Below are positions 52,541 to 63,700 of a stretch of 64,000 nt of DNA, one piece after another. The translations under genes and the position numbers were made by a program. This stretch comes from a virus: positions 102,062-166,061 of the IMG/VR virus record IMGVR_UViG_3300009506_000019, one strand, 5' to 3'. The first letter of the stretch is position 1. Each line of letters opens with the position of its first letter. The notes beneath the pieces were generated by a model that saw only the letters and a list, made by a program, of their open reading frames with translations, made no database searches and had not been told where the DNA came from.

Positions 52541-53992
52541 CTACTTGAGGGTAACCAAAGCCTCGGCAGCATGCTCTGGGTATCGACGGCTGATAGCTTC
52601 TTTGATATCAACGTCTTGATAACCCTCACGCAACATGGCCTTCACTTCGTTTTGAACTTGCTCAACGGTAGCTGCACGTTTGGACCATGAGACGTATTCC
52701 ACGTCATCAACGGGAAGAGCATCGGTCTTCAAAAAAGCTGACCACCCCTCTTCATTCAGCTTCTGAGCTACTGCTTCGCTACCGGCGTCCTTGCTCCACG
52801 GATGCCACCCACCATCCATATACATGTAGGCCATGCCATCAAGATAGTTGGTTTCACCCTCTTCATATGGATCTGGAACCTCCAAACTACCGCTTGCTCC
52901 AATCATGAATTCACCACCAACGTTGACAAGGTATGTCTCATCAACGAACTGTGGATTGTTCATCTGAGCTGCTTTGATGAGCTTTGCGCCGCTACGCAAG
53001 AATCGTTTCGGCACCATGGTAGAAAGACACATCGCAGGGAAATTCACCTGCAGCATCTTGCCTTCACCACACGAGTCCTTGAGAACCTTGCCACGCTCTC
53101 CACTCGGCACGATCAAATGACCGCCACCACGTTCTCGAGCTTGAATGTCCTCTATGAGAACAACATCAGCACCGATTCCAAAGAGCTTGTCACGGCAACG
53201 TTCTGCTGGGTCTAGAATCTCATCCTGGACATCATGATCCCAAAGCTCAGGGCGTTCAGCCGGAACATCAATGTTGGTGCGCTTGCGTGGCTCTCCTGCC
53301 TTCTTGTCCATGGCGATCCATGCATTAAATTTCGGATCATCCGTGTTATCCTTTGATGCGTGATTCTCGGCTGTTTTCTCATATTGACGGCGGAAGTTGT
53401 AGGGATTTCGAGCACCAGGACTGAACATGTGTTCGTGGTTGGTGATGGGCTCACGCGCACCTTCGCCCTGAGATGGCACACCTTCCAAAGGTGGAGAAAA
53501 CATCGGACGAATGCTGGTCTCTTTCTGTAAAGAACCACGTTTCACCAGGTCATCGAGAGCCGGTCCACACATGACATAGGGAGCATTGTCATAAAAGAAC
53601 ACGGCTGGCTCAACAAGCTGCTTGTTTCTCACGATGACCGGCACATCAATGTGAGCCCTATGACCCATCAACGTGCCCAATGTCACCCCTACCTTGATCA
53701 CGCCATCTTCAATCACACCATGCTGATCAACAGAATCACGGACCATTCCTTGATACTGAAGCTTTGGTCTGACTGGTAAAGCAAAACTGCCGAGTAGGGA
53801 TGATACCAACTCGATAGCCTTCACATGTGCACGACGTGTAGAATCGAGTTTTGTGCCCTTCTCTCCTCGACTCAGATCAAACATCAGGTCTGCCGTGCGA
53901 GGCGAAGTACCGTGCAATGCACCACGGATCTGGGCTTTGGTTGCTTCTCTTTTGGCTCGAAGCCCCTTCTTTGCATCTTCAAACAGACCCAT
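52541..53992 (-). CDS. Conserved-type virion or packaging protein, unknown
   Basis: Start chosen at ATG 53992 (MGLFEDAKK), with a GGGAGAAG site right after the preceding stop; a start at 54031 would overlap that gene with no site. The 483-residue protein is mixed alpha/beta: a basic N-terminal helix, a hydrophobic beta domain ('V-I-K-V-G-V-T-L-G-T-L-M'), a charged middle with 'D-K-K-A-G-E-P-R-K-R-T-N-I-D', and a helical tail. No signature recognised. It lies among packaging and head proteins, so a virion or packaging role is inferred. Confidence 0.6.
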   Translation of the reverse strand: MGLFEDAKKGLRAKREATKAQIRGALHGTSPRTADLMFDLSRGEKGTKLDSTRRAHVKAIELVSSLLGSFALPVRPKLQYQGMVRDSVDQHGVIEDGVIKVGVTLGTLMGHRAHIDVPVIVRNKQLVEPAVFFYDNAPYVMCGPALDDLVKRGSLQKETSIRPMFSPPLEGVPSQGEGAREPITNHEHMFSPGARNPYNFRRQYEKTAENHASKDNTDDPKFNAWIAMDKKAGEPRKRTNIDVPAERPELWDHDVQDEILDPAERCRDKLFGIGADVVLIEDIQARERGGGHLIVPSGERGKVLKDSCGEGKMLQVNFPAMCLSTMVPKRFLRSGAKLIKAAQMNNPQFVDETYLVNVGGEFMIGASGSLEVPDPYEEGETNYLDGMAYMYMDGGWHPWSKDAGSEAVAQKLNEEGWSAFLKTDALPVDDVEYVSWSKRAATVEQVQNEVKAMLREGYQDVDIKEAISRRYPEHAAEALVTLK

Positions 53993-54002
53993 TTTCTTCT
54001 CC

Positions 54003-55808
54003 CTACTTATACAGCAATAAATCGCTGTCAAAGATCTCGTAATCCGTAATCCTGCCAGCAGTCACCAATGTGTCTCCCAGCATAGTTTTGTACTCGTCTG
54101 TGAACATCGTCTTTCGCAACTTGGATTCATCCTTGGGATCAAATCCAAGAGAGTCAATCCACTTCGAGATAGTTTCATCATTCACAATTGCTATTTTAGC
54201 ATAGCCGGGATCACCTTCATATTCCTCACCACTATCGTACTCATTCCACTCGGGACTATAGTTGTCATACAGCGTCAATGACCCATTTGCAAGCTTCACC
54301 AAATCTACCCCAGCCAACTCATTATCTGGGCTAGGGGACTTGATTGTTACTTGGGCTATCGATGCAGATGGTCGTACAGCAACCGGCCAGTCTTCATTGA
54401 TATACTTTGGATCATAACCAATCTGACGTTTCCAATGTTTTCCGTAATTTCCACCACCATCAGCAGAACCTCCAGGTCCTGGAGCATTTGCTGTGTCAAA
54501 TGGATCTACGTGTCCTGGGTCGCCATCACCAAACGGGTTCTCAGTGTCAGGCAAGGTGTTATGACGAAACCTGGACTCTGGATTACGATTGTCAATTTCC
54601 CCAGGTTGTCTCTTGTCTGTGCTATCTGGTTGACGATGTTCCTGTGCAGACTTCAAAAATGGGAAAGTAGCGAGCATTCGCTGTTCCCATTCATTTGGTT
54701 GTTCTTCCTCGGCTGTAGTTATAGTTCGAAGAGTGTCATATGAAGTGGCAACACCCTCTTTTTCAGAATTGATTCTAGCCTTTTGTGGCGCAGACCACGA
54801 TCTGTTAATATCTCTTTCGATTTCGCTCAGCGCTCGTTTTTTACCTGTCAGCGGTGTAGATAAACAGCTGCCCACAGTCACCTTGTTATCTTCACACCAC
54901 CCTGCATTTACCTCGATAACATCAGTGCAGATTGCAGACCAGGATCCCATTTGTCGTGGCTGAACATTAGCAATTATTTTTACAACCTTGCTGTTGTCAA
55001 CAAACAGGATATCAATGGGAAATCTCACATCTCCCATATGAAAGGTTGCAGATCTTTTAGCCGTAAATGGAAACCACAACCCCCTGTCGTCAGGCAGATA
55101 GTCATATGCTTGAAGACCACTGGCTTGTTGCTGTGGAGTGGCTGCTACGTCACAATAAAGCTCTGTCTTCCCAAAAGCCACTTTTGCGTTTGCACGTTCT
55201 GGACGTACCCAACGAGATGCAGATAATCCTTTCATAGGCTGCATGTTCATCATCATTTGTTGCTGGGTACGCATCTGCTGATCTTGGAGTGAGCGGGTTT
55301 GCTCCATTTCCTGTTGAGCAAGATTTTTGTCTGTCTGTTCCTGCAGATTTTCTTCATCAGCTTGATCTATACGCTCCAATTCTTCAAACTGATCGCCAGC
55401 AGGTTCATTTGGATTCTTTTGAGCCACCAATGTTTGAAGATCATTGATCTTTTGTTGTAGGGTCTGCACTTGTTTTCTGGTAAAATCTAATTCCTTTTTA
55501 CGCATTTCGTTCTGTTTGGCCTCGTCATCTGATGGAGATACATCTTCCACGGGAGGTGTAACAGCTGGATTGTTTTGTGGATTTTCTGATTGAACGGGTA
55601 CAGGAACCGGCACCATTTGTGATACTTTTTGCATATTTTGGGATGTAGCGGCCACGGTCTGCCCCACTTGATTTTCGTCAATGGATGAGGTAATTTCTAC
55701 AATATATCCGTGAAAGCCAGCACGTTCTTTTCTGCCTACAACCTTCCCTTCTCGTCCATCGCCCAGGCGAACTTTATCGCCTTTTGAAAAAGTAGGTTGC
55801 TCGTTCAT
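54003..55808 (-). CDS. Coiled-coil protein with DUF192 domain
   Basis: A 601-residue protein. An SH3/KOW-like segment at ~8-40 ('K-G-D-K-V-R-L-G-D-G-R-E-G-K-V-V-G'), a Q/E/M-rich coiled coil at ~98-190, then a DUF192 domain at ~210-315 ('G-L-Q-A-Y-D', 'W-F-P-F', 'H-M-G-D-V-R-F-P-I-D-I-L-F-V-D', 'V-I-E-V-N-A-G-W-C', 'V-G-S-C'). DUF192 proteins are usually small, often periplasmic proteins; in phage virions it is rare. The C-terminal ~280 residues are charged with an acidic patch. Role unknown; perhaps a virion-carried effector. Confidence 0.65.
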   Translation of the reverse strand: MNEQPTFSKGDKVRLGDGREGKVVGRKERAGFHGYIVEITSSIDENQVGQTVAATSQNMQKVSQMVPVPVPVQSENPQNNPAVTPPVEDVSPSDDEAKQNEMRKKELDFTRKQVQTLQQKINDLQTLVAQKNPNEPAGDQFEELERIDQADEENLQEQTDKNLAQQEMEQTRSLQDQQMRTQQQMMMNMQPMKGLSASRWVRPERANAKVAFGKTELYCDVAATPQQQASGLQAYDYLPDDRGLWFPFTAKRSATFHMGDVRFPIDILFVDNSKVVKIIANVQPRQMGSWSAICTDVIEVNAGWCEDNKVTVGSCLSTPLTGKKRALSEIERDINRSWSAPQKARINSEKEGVATSYDTLRTITTAEEEQPNEWEQRMLATFPFLKSAQEHRQPDSTDKRQPGEIDNRNPESRFRHNTLPDTENPFGDGDPGHVDPFDTANAPGPGGSADGGGNYGKHWKRQIGYDPKYINEDWPVAVRPSASIAQVTIKSPSPDNELAGVDLVKLANGSLTLYDNYSPEWNEYDSGEEYEGDPGYAKIAIVNDETISKWIDSLGFDPKDESKLRKTMFTDEYKTMLGDTLVTAGRITDYEIFDSDLLLYK

Positions 55809-55819
55809 GACTCATGTTA

Positions 55820-56617
55820 CTAGTTGGGCAGTTTGAACTCTTTCTTGGTGAGGTCCATTGCCGCACCAGCCTCTTCCACGAATAGCATCGCAACTCTTTG
55901 GGTAGCGATGCCCTCGAATGCTTCTACAACTTCATCGCTCACGTTTTGCCTTCTCATGATTGATGCAAATGCATCAAACTCACTCTTGAGTTTACCGATA
56001 AGGTTTTTCGTGAACGCTTCAATAATGAATTTTGCAGCTACAGCAATCAACTTGTCGCCTTGCCGCATCTTGGATATTTCAGCCAAGATAGACTTCTGCG
56101 TGTTGATCATCGATACGTAAGTCTGAATCTTGTTTTGAGACCACGCCTCGCCTCCGTTGGGGACACCAACTTTCAGCGAAGAATCATATTCGTAAATTTT
56201 GTTGCGAATCTCGCTGAAATGAGCATAGAGCTTACAAAGCTCGTCATACTCATCAAAATTTTCTTTGTTGATTCCAGCGAGAATCCTCTCGTCTACAAGA
56301 GGATTTCCAATTTTTGGAACCCATTCTTCTCTGGCCGCATGGATCTCGGCCAAAGTTTGCAGTGGGGCATGGCTTTCAAAGTGTCGCCATACAGACTTCT
56401 TCATAGGAGGCTTAAATTGGTCTGATAGCCCCAACTTCGCAATGTACTCTTTAGTATTGCTGGAGATAGTACCGTATGGTGTCCCCTGCATAGCCTGGTC
56501 ACGCACAAACTTGTACAAGTCGTATTCACGACTATCGGCTACTCCCTTCGACCACTGACACAATTTGCATTGTGGTTCGAAACGAGGAGCCTGAACGCTA
56601 TCAGGGTCCTTCGCCAT
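55820..56617 (-). CDS. Possible small terminase subunit
   Basis: A 265-residue, mostly helical protein with 'C-K-L-C' (residues ~17-20) and 'W-R-H-F-E-S-H' (~81-87), a plausible zinc-binding N-terminal DNA-binding region, followed by helical oligomerisation segments ('S-M-I-N-T-Q-K-S-I-L-A-E-I-S-K-M', 'I-I-E-A-F-T-K-N-L-I-G-K-L'). Its size, helical plan and position ahead of terL fit TerS, but no helix-turn-helix signature is clear. Confidence 0.45.
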   Translation of the reverse strand: MAKDPDSVQAPRFEPQCKLCQWSKGVADSREYDLYKFVRDQAMQGTPYGTISSNTKEYIAKLGLSDQFKPPMKKSVWRHFESHAPLQTLAEIHAAREEWVPKIGNPLVDERILAGINKENFDEYDELCKLYAHFSEIRNKIYEYDSSLKVGVPNGGEAWSQNKIQTYVSMINTQKSILAEISKMRQGDKLIAVAAKFIIEAFTKNLIGKLKSEFDAFASIMRRQNVSDEVVEAFEGIATQRVAMLFVEEAGAAMDLTKKEFKLPN

Positions 56618-56618
56618 G

Positions 56619-57344
56619 TTACTTCACCAGCTTTTTGGCCTGCTTCTGAATGTCTTTTGCCTTCGACCCAACGACCTCAGACAGCTTGTCCAGATCCGCC
56701 TCTGCAATGCTGGCATAGGTAGTGAAACCAGACTCATAGAGCTTCTGCTCCACGGCTTCACCAACACCTTTGATCTCGGTGAGATTATCTGGCGTTGCTT
56801 CCTTACCTTCATCGTTGAGAAGGCCAGTGTCGGTCTCTTCAACTGGCTCTTCAGCCGGTGGCTCTTCAGCCGGTGGCTCTTCAGCCGGTGGCTCTTCAGC
56901 CGGTGATGGATTGGCTTCGCCAGCTGCCTCTGCCTCATGCTGGTCCACTGCTGCCAACACTGCGCCCTGGCCCATGTCCGGGCTGGTTACATCCTCACGT
57001 GGCTTCGGAACAGGAGGAGACTTCTTGTCCTCCTCTGTAACAGCCCTTTCGATACCGAAGAGCTTCTCCATGTCCACTGGCTTGCCGTCGTCATCGCACA
57101 CATAGGTATGCAACAAATTGGGCTTGAGCAACCGGAGAGAATCACGACTGAACTTCACAGACTCGTGAGCCTTTTCGACGGAGCCGCCAAAATGAGGAAG
57201 AATGTCCACAGACTGACCACGTGGAATGCTCAGAGCAACCACAGGACCAGGACGATGAAGATTCTTCCTGTTGTACGACGGATTTGGAGAATGCAGATTA
57301 ACCTGCAAACCCCCAGGCCCGACATTGACCAACATGTACTTCAT
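56619..57344 (-). CDS. Helix-hairpin-helix protein with A-E-E-P-P repeat linker
   Basis: A 241-residue protein. A docking-type N-terminus (M-K-Y-M-L-V-N-V-G) is shared with the fibre genes. A linker of four A-E-E-P-P units from 15-bp repeats (residues ~148-170) precedes a helix-hairpin-helix at ~186-226 ('L-T-E-I-K-G-V-G-E-A-V-E-Q-K-L'), as in DNA-binding HhH domains of ligases and 5-3 exonucleases. It overlaps none of its neighbours. Perhaps links DNA to the packaging or head complex. Confidence 0.65.
   Translation of the reverse strand: MKYMLVNVGPGGLQVNLHSPNPSYNRKNLHRPGPVVALSIPRGQSVDILPHFGGSVEKAHESVKFSRDSLRLLKPNLLHTYVCDDDGKPVDMEKLFGIERAVTEEDKKSPPVPKPREDVTSPDMGQGAVLAAVDQHEAEAAGEANPSPAEEPPAEEPPAEEPPAEEPVEETDTGLLNDEGKEATPDNLTEIKGVGEAVEQKLYESGFTTYASIAEADLDKLSEVVGSKAKDIQKQAKKLVK
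56848..56910 (-). repeat. 15-bp tandem repeat (A-E-E-P-P linker)
   Basis: At least three perfect 15-bp units (tcagccggtggctct on the plus strand) plus degenerate flanking copies. In frame, so copy number would only change linker length. Confidence 0.8.
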
Positions 57345-57355
57345 TTGATGCCTCC

Positions 57356-60300
57356 TTAGCGGATTCCAGACAGTGGAATGGGTTCATCCACATCGCCGTT
57401 ATAGCCAAGTGTCGGCACGCCACGGGTCTCACTGCAGCGCACCTTGATCTGAGCCACACCGGCATCTTTGTCAAATTCCATGATTCGGACGCGACCCATT
57501 ACACCAAAGTCATGGAATTCCTTGGTGCTCTCGAGTCCCTTCACGTACGAAATCAATGATTGTTGAATGTTTTGATCACTCATGTCAACCATGACATCCG
57601 GATCCCAAGACACATCCATGTAGATGTATCCGTTGTCCGACGACGAAGTAGTCGAATACATACGCGTGATCTTGAAACGTGTTCTCAACCGCGATGGCTG
57701 CGTACGATGATCCTTGTGATCGTAATCCTTCTTGTCGTCTTTGCCCGGAGCGTTGTGAGTAACTGGTCCTGGCGCTGCATCAGATTGTCTTCTCATGGAT
57801 GCATACTCCATCTGAAAGCCCTGTGGCAAAGTCGAAGTCCCAATTGGGACTTGTGATGTATCTACCTGCTGCTGAGGCTTCTTCTTTTGTTGTAGTTGAC
57901 GGATATCAATCGGTTGCTTCTTCTGTTGTTGTGGTGGAAGCTCAACCTGCAGTTGCTCCTGCATTTCCTCTGCTGGTGGCGGAGGAGGAGTAGCCTTTGG
58001 CTTTGCCTTCGGCTTGGGTTGTGGCTTTGTCTTCGGCTTGGACTTCGCAGGTGCTGGTGGCGGCGGAGCTTGTACCACTGGCGGCGCAGCAGGTGCTTTT
58101 GGTGGAGTAGGCTCTTCGCTTACAACCTCGAAATCACCCTGCTGAAGCTCTATCTCTTCTGGCCCACCTTCAGTAGGACCCTCACCACGCTCTGGTTTTG
58201 GCTTTCCTTTGTTGCGAAGCTCTTTTTGCTTCTTGCGCCAATCCTTTGTCTCTTGCTCGAGTCCCTTGAATTTTTGACTTTGCCACCGCTTTTGATATTG
58301 GTTTATGATTTTCTTCATCTGCTTGAGAGCCCTTGGTGACTCTCTAAGAGCATAAACCAAAGCGTAACCCTGACCACGTGGTGTAAGTGTCTTTTCCTTG
58401 ACCTTATCTACCAAGAAGTTGGGATTCTTTCGCAAAAAGTCAAATATCAATGAATGCACAGCCGAATAGACCTGTGGATCTTCCTCGGCCGCAGACAAGG
58501 CCCATTGTGCCACATTCAGGATGTTCTTGAGTTCTGCTGGGCTGGCCTTCGCTGGTTGCTGCTTTCCAAAACCAAACAACGCTTCAACGTCGCCATCTGC
58601 TTCGATACCAGCATCGGCGCGTTTGTGGACAATATCATCCAGAATGACACCAGCGATTGTCATATCATCGATGAAATCAATGTCGGCAGGAATTCCTCTA
58701 TCTATACATGTCTTGATAGACATGTGTTTGAACATCTCAACCTGACCAAGACGTTCTTTTGCCTTCTCTTTGCTATCATAGCAACCACCGGACCACTTCG
58801 GGTTGCCTTTGCTTTTGACGCAATATTTGCCACCCTCTTCTTTGATATAGCCAGCGTAATCAGACGCGATTTTCTTGTATCGCTCAGCTTCTTTGTTGGA
58901 AGCTTCCTTCTTTTCTGGCTCCTCTGCTGGCTCCTCCTTTTTAGGAGCTGATTCTTGTGGTGATGGGCCTGTGCCATCATGTGTACGACGTGGAATATCG
59001 CGCACAAGGGCCTCACCATACCACTTGTCATTGTAAACACCGCTACCAAAGTAGTTAGTCCAGTAGTCCTTGGTCATCTGGTCTACTTGAGCGGTCTTTT
59101 TCTTGTGTGTCTTGCGTGGGATATCCCGCGTGAACATCTTGCCGTAGTCTTTGAAATAACCAGACCAATATTCTTTGGCCTTTGGATCAACGGCAAGCTT
59201 CACCAAACGAGCATCGTATGCTGCTTGTGCTTCAGCACTGTAACCACCAAATTCACTGAGAACATCATCGGCTGCCATCAAACAGGCATCGTAGTCAGCA
59301 AGCTTCGCGATTTCACGATCAGCTGAGAAATTGAATCCGTACTCTTGCACAGACTCAGGACCAATCGGTGTGTTCAACATGACCATAGGCAGATTGCCCT
59401 GGTCATCGACCTGCACAAATCCATGTACAGGTTGCATGTCTGGTCCCTTATTGGACTCGTTGAACAACTGACCGCTTCTTGAGATATACATGTGGCTCAA
59501 GTCATCATTCTCATCCTTTGCCTGAAGGATGAAAGGAACTCGAACCACTCGATTCTCTGGATCGCCAGCCATCTCCACACTCTTCTGTGGGACAGCGTAA
59601 AAATCAGGATTGCTATCATTGAAACGAGCAAGGACCCACCGCGCTGCACGCACGAGATCTCTATACTCATCACCGCTACCAGGATCGCCAACTTGTGCCT
59701 CGTATGGCATGCCAAAGACAGTAGGGCCAATATCATCAAAAGTGACTATGCTGGCCTCCATCTTCTTCAATTTCTGATAGTATTTTTGGTCTTCGGTGAG
59801 ATGGTCCATCGCGATCTCACGCGCAAGCGATGGATCATCGGTATGCTCCATTTCGACATTTATTCCCTCTTCTAATGCAAAGGGACAAAAATCGTCTGGA
59901 GTTTTGTCGTCAGCGAGACCACCAGGAAGTTGATCCTTGTATTCTTCACCAGATTTGTCAGGTGTTTTTACAATATGATGAGTGCCTTCTGGCAAAGCAT
60001 CTGGATTGTCCAGATACTCACCAGGATCGGTACCTACCTCAGATTCACCGCCAGACATATTCTGAATAAATTGGTGTTCTGCAAAATCACGATAATCTTT
60101 AGGTACCTCATCTTGAACAGCAACAACACCAGTGCCTTCTACTGGTTCACCAGAAAGAGGCCGACCACGATTCAATTGGTCGCCACCCTGTGGCTTGTCG
60201 TCTTCCATGGCTACGATTTCGAAGATGAGACCGATTTCTCTATTCTCACCATCTACTGCATCAACCAGACGCCAATCTGGATAATGATCCGCAGCCCATT

Positions 60301-60781
60301 TGATCAGATCATCGTCTGTTGGACGACGTTCTTTGTATGCAACGCGAGCACAGCAACGATTCATCATCTCGATTGCTGGTTTGCTCACCAATTCGATTGT
60401 CGGCATTGTGTGCCGACGCATTGCTTCCTTGATCTTGTCTGACTCAGGAGTTACCGCAGCTAGTTTTCCCTCAGGAACAAGATACGATTCTCCAGCAGAG
60501 ATCTCAACGATGTAATCGCGACCGCTCTTTGAAGCCACACGACCACGATATTCAGTTCCATCAGGTGCGCGAAACTCCACCAACGTACCAGACGGATACT
60601 TGTCATCTTCTGACGAAGGGTTGTCAACCAGACTACCAAGAGTCCTTTTGATACTCCAGGAGTCCTTGTTGGCGATGCCAGTCAGGTCAGCCGGGTTGAA
60701 CTTCTTCTGATTGAATACATTTCCGGCGTCCTGATTCCCCAGGGTTTGCCGGATAAATCTGTCATCATTGATGACCGGCAT
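57356..60781 (-). CDS. Very large multidomain virion-associated protein
   Basis: A 1141-residue protein. An SH3/KOW-like segment at ~60-105, a DUF5661-like motif at ~296-345 ('F-A-L-E-E-G-I-N-V-E-M-E-H-T', 'L-A-R-E-I-A-M-D-H-L'), and a duplicated unit at ~545-650 ('Y-W-S-G-Y-F-K-D-Y' and 'Y-W-T-N-Y-F', each followed by 'R-D-I-P-R-K/R-T-H'). A Lys/Gly-rich 'Y-C-V-K-S-K-G-N-P' region follows, then a Pro/Gln-rich linker (~905-1000) and a conserved-looking C-terminal beta domain. It lies first in the cluster with another giant gene. Possibly an internal virion or injected protein, as in jumbo phages. Confidence 0.65.
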   Translation of the reverse strand: MPVINDDRFIRQTLGNQDAGNVFNQKKFNPADLTGIANKDSWSIKRTLGSLVDNPSSEDDKYPSGTLVEFRAPDGTEYRGRVASKSGRDYIVEISAGESYLVPEGKLAAVTPESDKIKEAMRRHTMPTIELVSKPAIEMMNRCCARVAYKERRPTDDDLIKWAADHYPDWRLVDAVDGENREIGLIFEIVAMEDDKPQGGDQLNRGRPLSGEPVEGTGVVAVQDEVPKDYRDFAEHQFIQNMSGGESEVGTDPGEYLDNPDALPEGTHHIVKTPDKSGEEYKDQLPGGLADDKTPDDFCPFALEEGINVEMEHTDDPSLAREIAMDHLTEDQKYYQKLKKMEASIVTFDDIGPTVFGMPYEAQVGDPGSGDEYRDLVRAARWVLARFNDSNPDFYAVPQKSVEMAGDPENRVVRVPFILQAKDENDDLSHMYISRSGQLFNESNKGPDMQPVHGFVQVDDQGNLPMVMLNTPIGPESVQEYGFNFSADREIAKLADYDACLMAADDVLSEFGGYSAEAQAAYDARLVKLAVDPKAKEYWSGYFKDYGKMFTRDIPRKTHKKKTAQVDQMTKDYWTNYFGSGVYNDKWYGEALVRDIPRRTHDGTGPSPQESAPKKEEPAEEPEKKEASNKEAERYKKIASDYAGYIKEEGGKYCVKSKGNPKWSGGCYDSKEKAKERLGQVEMFKHMSIKTCIDRGIPADIDFIDDMTIAGVILDDIVHKRADAGIEADGDVEALFGFGKQQPAKASPAELKNILNVAQWALSAAEEDPQVYSAVHSLIFDFLRKNPNFLVDKVKEKTLTPRGQGYALVYALRESPRALKQMKKIINQYQKRWQSQKFKGLEQETKDWRKKQKELRNKGKPKPERGEGPTEGGPEEIELQQGDFEVVSEEPTPPKAPAAPPVVQAPPPPAPAKSKPKTKPQPKPKAKPKATPPPPPAEEMQEQLQVELPPQQQKKQPIDIRQLQQKKKPQQQVDTSQVPIGTSTLPQGFQMEYASMRRQSDAAPGPVTHNAPGKDDKKDYDHKDHRTQPSRLRTRFKITRMYSTTSSSDNGYIYMDVSWDPDVMVDMSDQNIQQSLISYVKGLESTKEFHDFGVMGRVRIMEFDKDAGVAQIKVRCSETRGVPTLGYNGDVDEPIPLSGIR

Positions 60782-60792
60782 GTGGCAACCCC

Positions 60793-63700
60793 TTATTTCG
60801 ATTGCATGGACTGTGGAGCAGCCTTGCTTCTCGAGTCAAAATCCTTCATCAACTTACCCATCTCGGTTTCAGAATCGGAACCGAGACCTGTCTCTGGGAG
60901 AGAAACACCCTGTTGATCCGTGGCTGGATGTTGAGCCTTCGGCTTCCCAGCACCGAAATCACCAGGATCTTTGTTGTCAGAGTCTGCTTCAGTGCTGGTG
61001 TCAGCAAATGTTCCTTGCGGCTTCACCTGTGTCTTCGGCTTGCCAGGGGTCTTGATGTCTCCCTTGGTCTCGGAATCGGGACCAAGAACGCCGCTGCCTG
61101 TTCCAACAGAAACCGCATCAGGCTGCTGCATGTTGACATTGGTGCTTGGAAGATCTCCAGCACCCTTGACCATACCGATCTTGATTTGATCGAGGCCAAT
61201 ACCGAAAACCGTAGCAGCTACCTGCATCACGGTTTCTGGATCATAGCCATCACCGTAATCTTTCATGAACTGAGTGACAGCCTCGGTTACGCTGTTGCCT
61301 TGCGCTTGGTAGTGCATCATGGCAGCTTGGATCATCTGATGATCCGCGTATCCGATTTCTTCACCTGGCTCACCAATGTCAGGCACATCAGCAGCGGGAG
61401 GCATCGGGCCTTCTTCTGCTGGTGGCATCTCACCAGGTAGCTCTGCCAAATCCAACGGAGGCTCGCCCTGTCCCATCATGTCTCCGCTGGGAGCTGCTGG
61501 AGGTGCACCCATATCCTGAGCGATGGGTTGGAATCCAGCCTCAACCATGAAGTCCCAGATACCAGCCATCTTCTCATCGTCTGGTGAGATGGCATAGGCT
61601 TCAGCTCTGCAGCCTTCTGCCCCCATCGAGTCAGCACCCAGCATTTCTGCTGCCTTGGCGAATTTCTCACCAAACTCTTCTTGCAGTGGAAGTGGTGTGA
61701 ACGCAACGAGAGTTGTTTCTTCTCGTGCAGCACCGGATTTAAATGCAGCCTCGATCACACTGGCTGGCAGGACACACTGACAGTCATTGCAGCCAAGGTC
61801 CGTTGCGACTTTGGGCATCTCGAAGCTGTTGATGTTCCCGCAACCAGGACACGGAAGCCGCACACCTTCACGAACGTAGAACATCGGAGCTGGCGTTCCA
61901 GCAACCTTTTCTGTGCCGATGAGGTACATGAACTCGGAAATGGCAGAGTCCATATCAAACAGTTGATACTGCTTGTACCCCTGCTTGGTATCGAGTTGAA
62001 TGATGTTGCCCTGTTCTGTGCTGGCAATGTGCAACGAGAAATCTCTGAATTTCACAGGTTGCCCATCAACAAGCTTCTGTTCTACTGTTTCCGCTGAAAA
62101 ACCACGCTCAGCGGCACGCTCGAATGGATCGGTTGAAGCTTCCTTCTCTTCCTTCTTCTCGCCACCTTCTTCCTTCTTTTTCTTGATGTTCTCCAAGAAC
62201 TCAGGCGGCATATCACCAGCTTGCTTGATAGCAGCTTCGACAGTGTGCTTCAGCTCGTCCAAAGATCCGAGCCACCATGGTGGAGTCTGAGTTTGTTCGG
62301 CCAGCTTCTCGAGCGTGATCTTCGCTGCCATCTCAGAAAAGACAGGGTAATGATCCTGTCCATCATCGACCAACGGATGATCGGCCTTGAGCACAAATGC
62401 CTTCAGAACCTTTAAGCCGTCACCTGGCTTGTGATTCACAGCTGCAGGCTGCTGTTGATTGATCTCTGGCTCGAACTCAGGTTGGGATTTGCCCTTCCCC
62501 TTGCCCTTGCTTTTGGCAGCGGTTCTGCTGGCTGTTGCAGGAACCAACGACGGTTCTTGCTGTGCCATCTCTGGAACAGGAGAGGGAGCTTGTTGAGGAG
62601 ACTGCATCATCTCTTCGTCCGTTTCCTGCATCATGCTCTTGTACATGATCTTCTTGAGCTTGTTTGCGGCTCCTGGATCGGCCTGCAGACCATAGGCAAG
62701 AAGCTCACCATACTGCTTGGAGCCAGCCTGTGGCATCTGCATTTGTTGTGAATTGGCAAAGCTCTGCACGACCTTGTTTGCCAACTGCATGACCTGAGGA
62801 TTGTTCATCTCAGACATGACATCATTGGCAAGCTCGAGCATGTTTTCCGCAGACCATGGCTGACCATACGGTGTTTGGGCTGTCTTCTCGGACGGACACT
62901 CGCTGGCGGCACATTCTTCAGCAGATTCCTTGTCACCACCAGGCTTATATCCCTTGCCCTTCATCCACCACGCAAGAGCCCATGGATTGTCGATGTCCTT
63001 TTCCTTCTTCAGCTCTTTGACGGTGGGTTCCCATCCTGGAGGAGCGACGGCTTCCTTGGGAATGCCGTTTCCGGTTTCTGCTGCCCATCTGAACATTGCT
63101 TCTTGCTCTTGCAAGCAAGCCTGCATTGGCAGCACGCCAGTCCCATCGATTCCCAGCCCTGCCTTCTCTGAATCGCTGGCGGATTCAACATCCGCGTCAG
63201 CTTCCACATCAGGAGGAGCTTCTTGTGCTTCTCGTTGCAGACGATTCATAACACGCTCAGCTGCAACACCAACGTGTGCTCGACGAGCAGTACCAATGCT
63301 GGTATCGTCCTGAATCATCTGTTGTCCTGCATCAGAGGCAGCGGTCTTGCGAGCAACCAGCTCACGAATGAACGTACGTGCCCTGATACAATGGATGTCA
63401 TCACGATGGAGACCATGACGAATGATGGCGGTGTCGTAGTCCTCCTGAGAATCGATCTCGGCGGCGATTCTCGCAAGCTTTGCGACTGGCAGATTGTTGA
63501 ATGCCACCTTCGGCACCACTGCATCCACTACCTTGCCAACAAATGATCGCGGGCTTTGTGACTGATAGTGATCGCGGAGTCTGGTCAGGGCTCCGGCAGA
63601 GATAGTGCCCAGAGGTTCTTCATGCCAGAGACGTTCGAGATGGGTCGCGAAGCGCCTCAGACCGATATCCTGTTGATCTTTCTTTGCTGCCTGTTTGACA

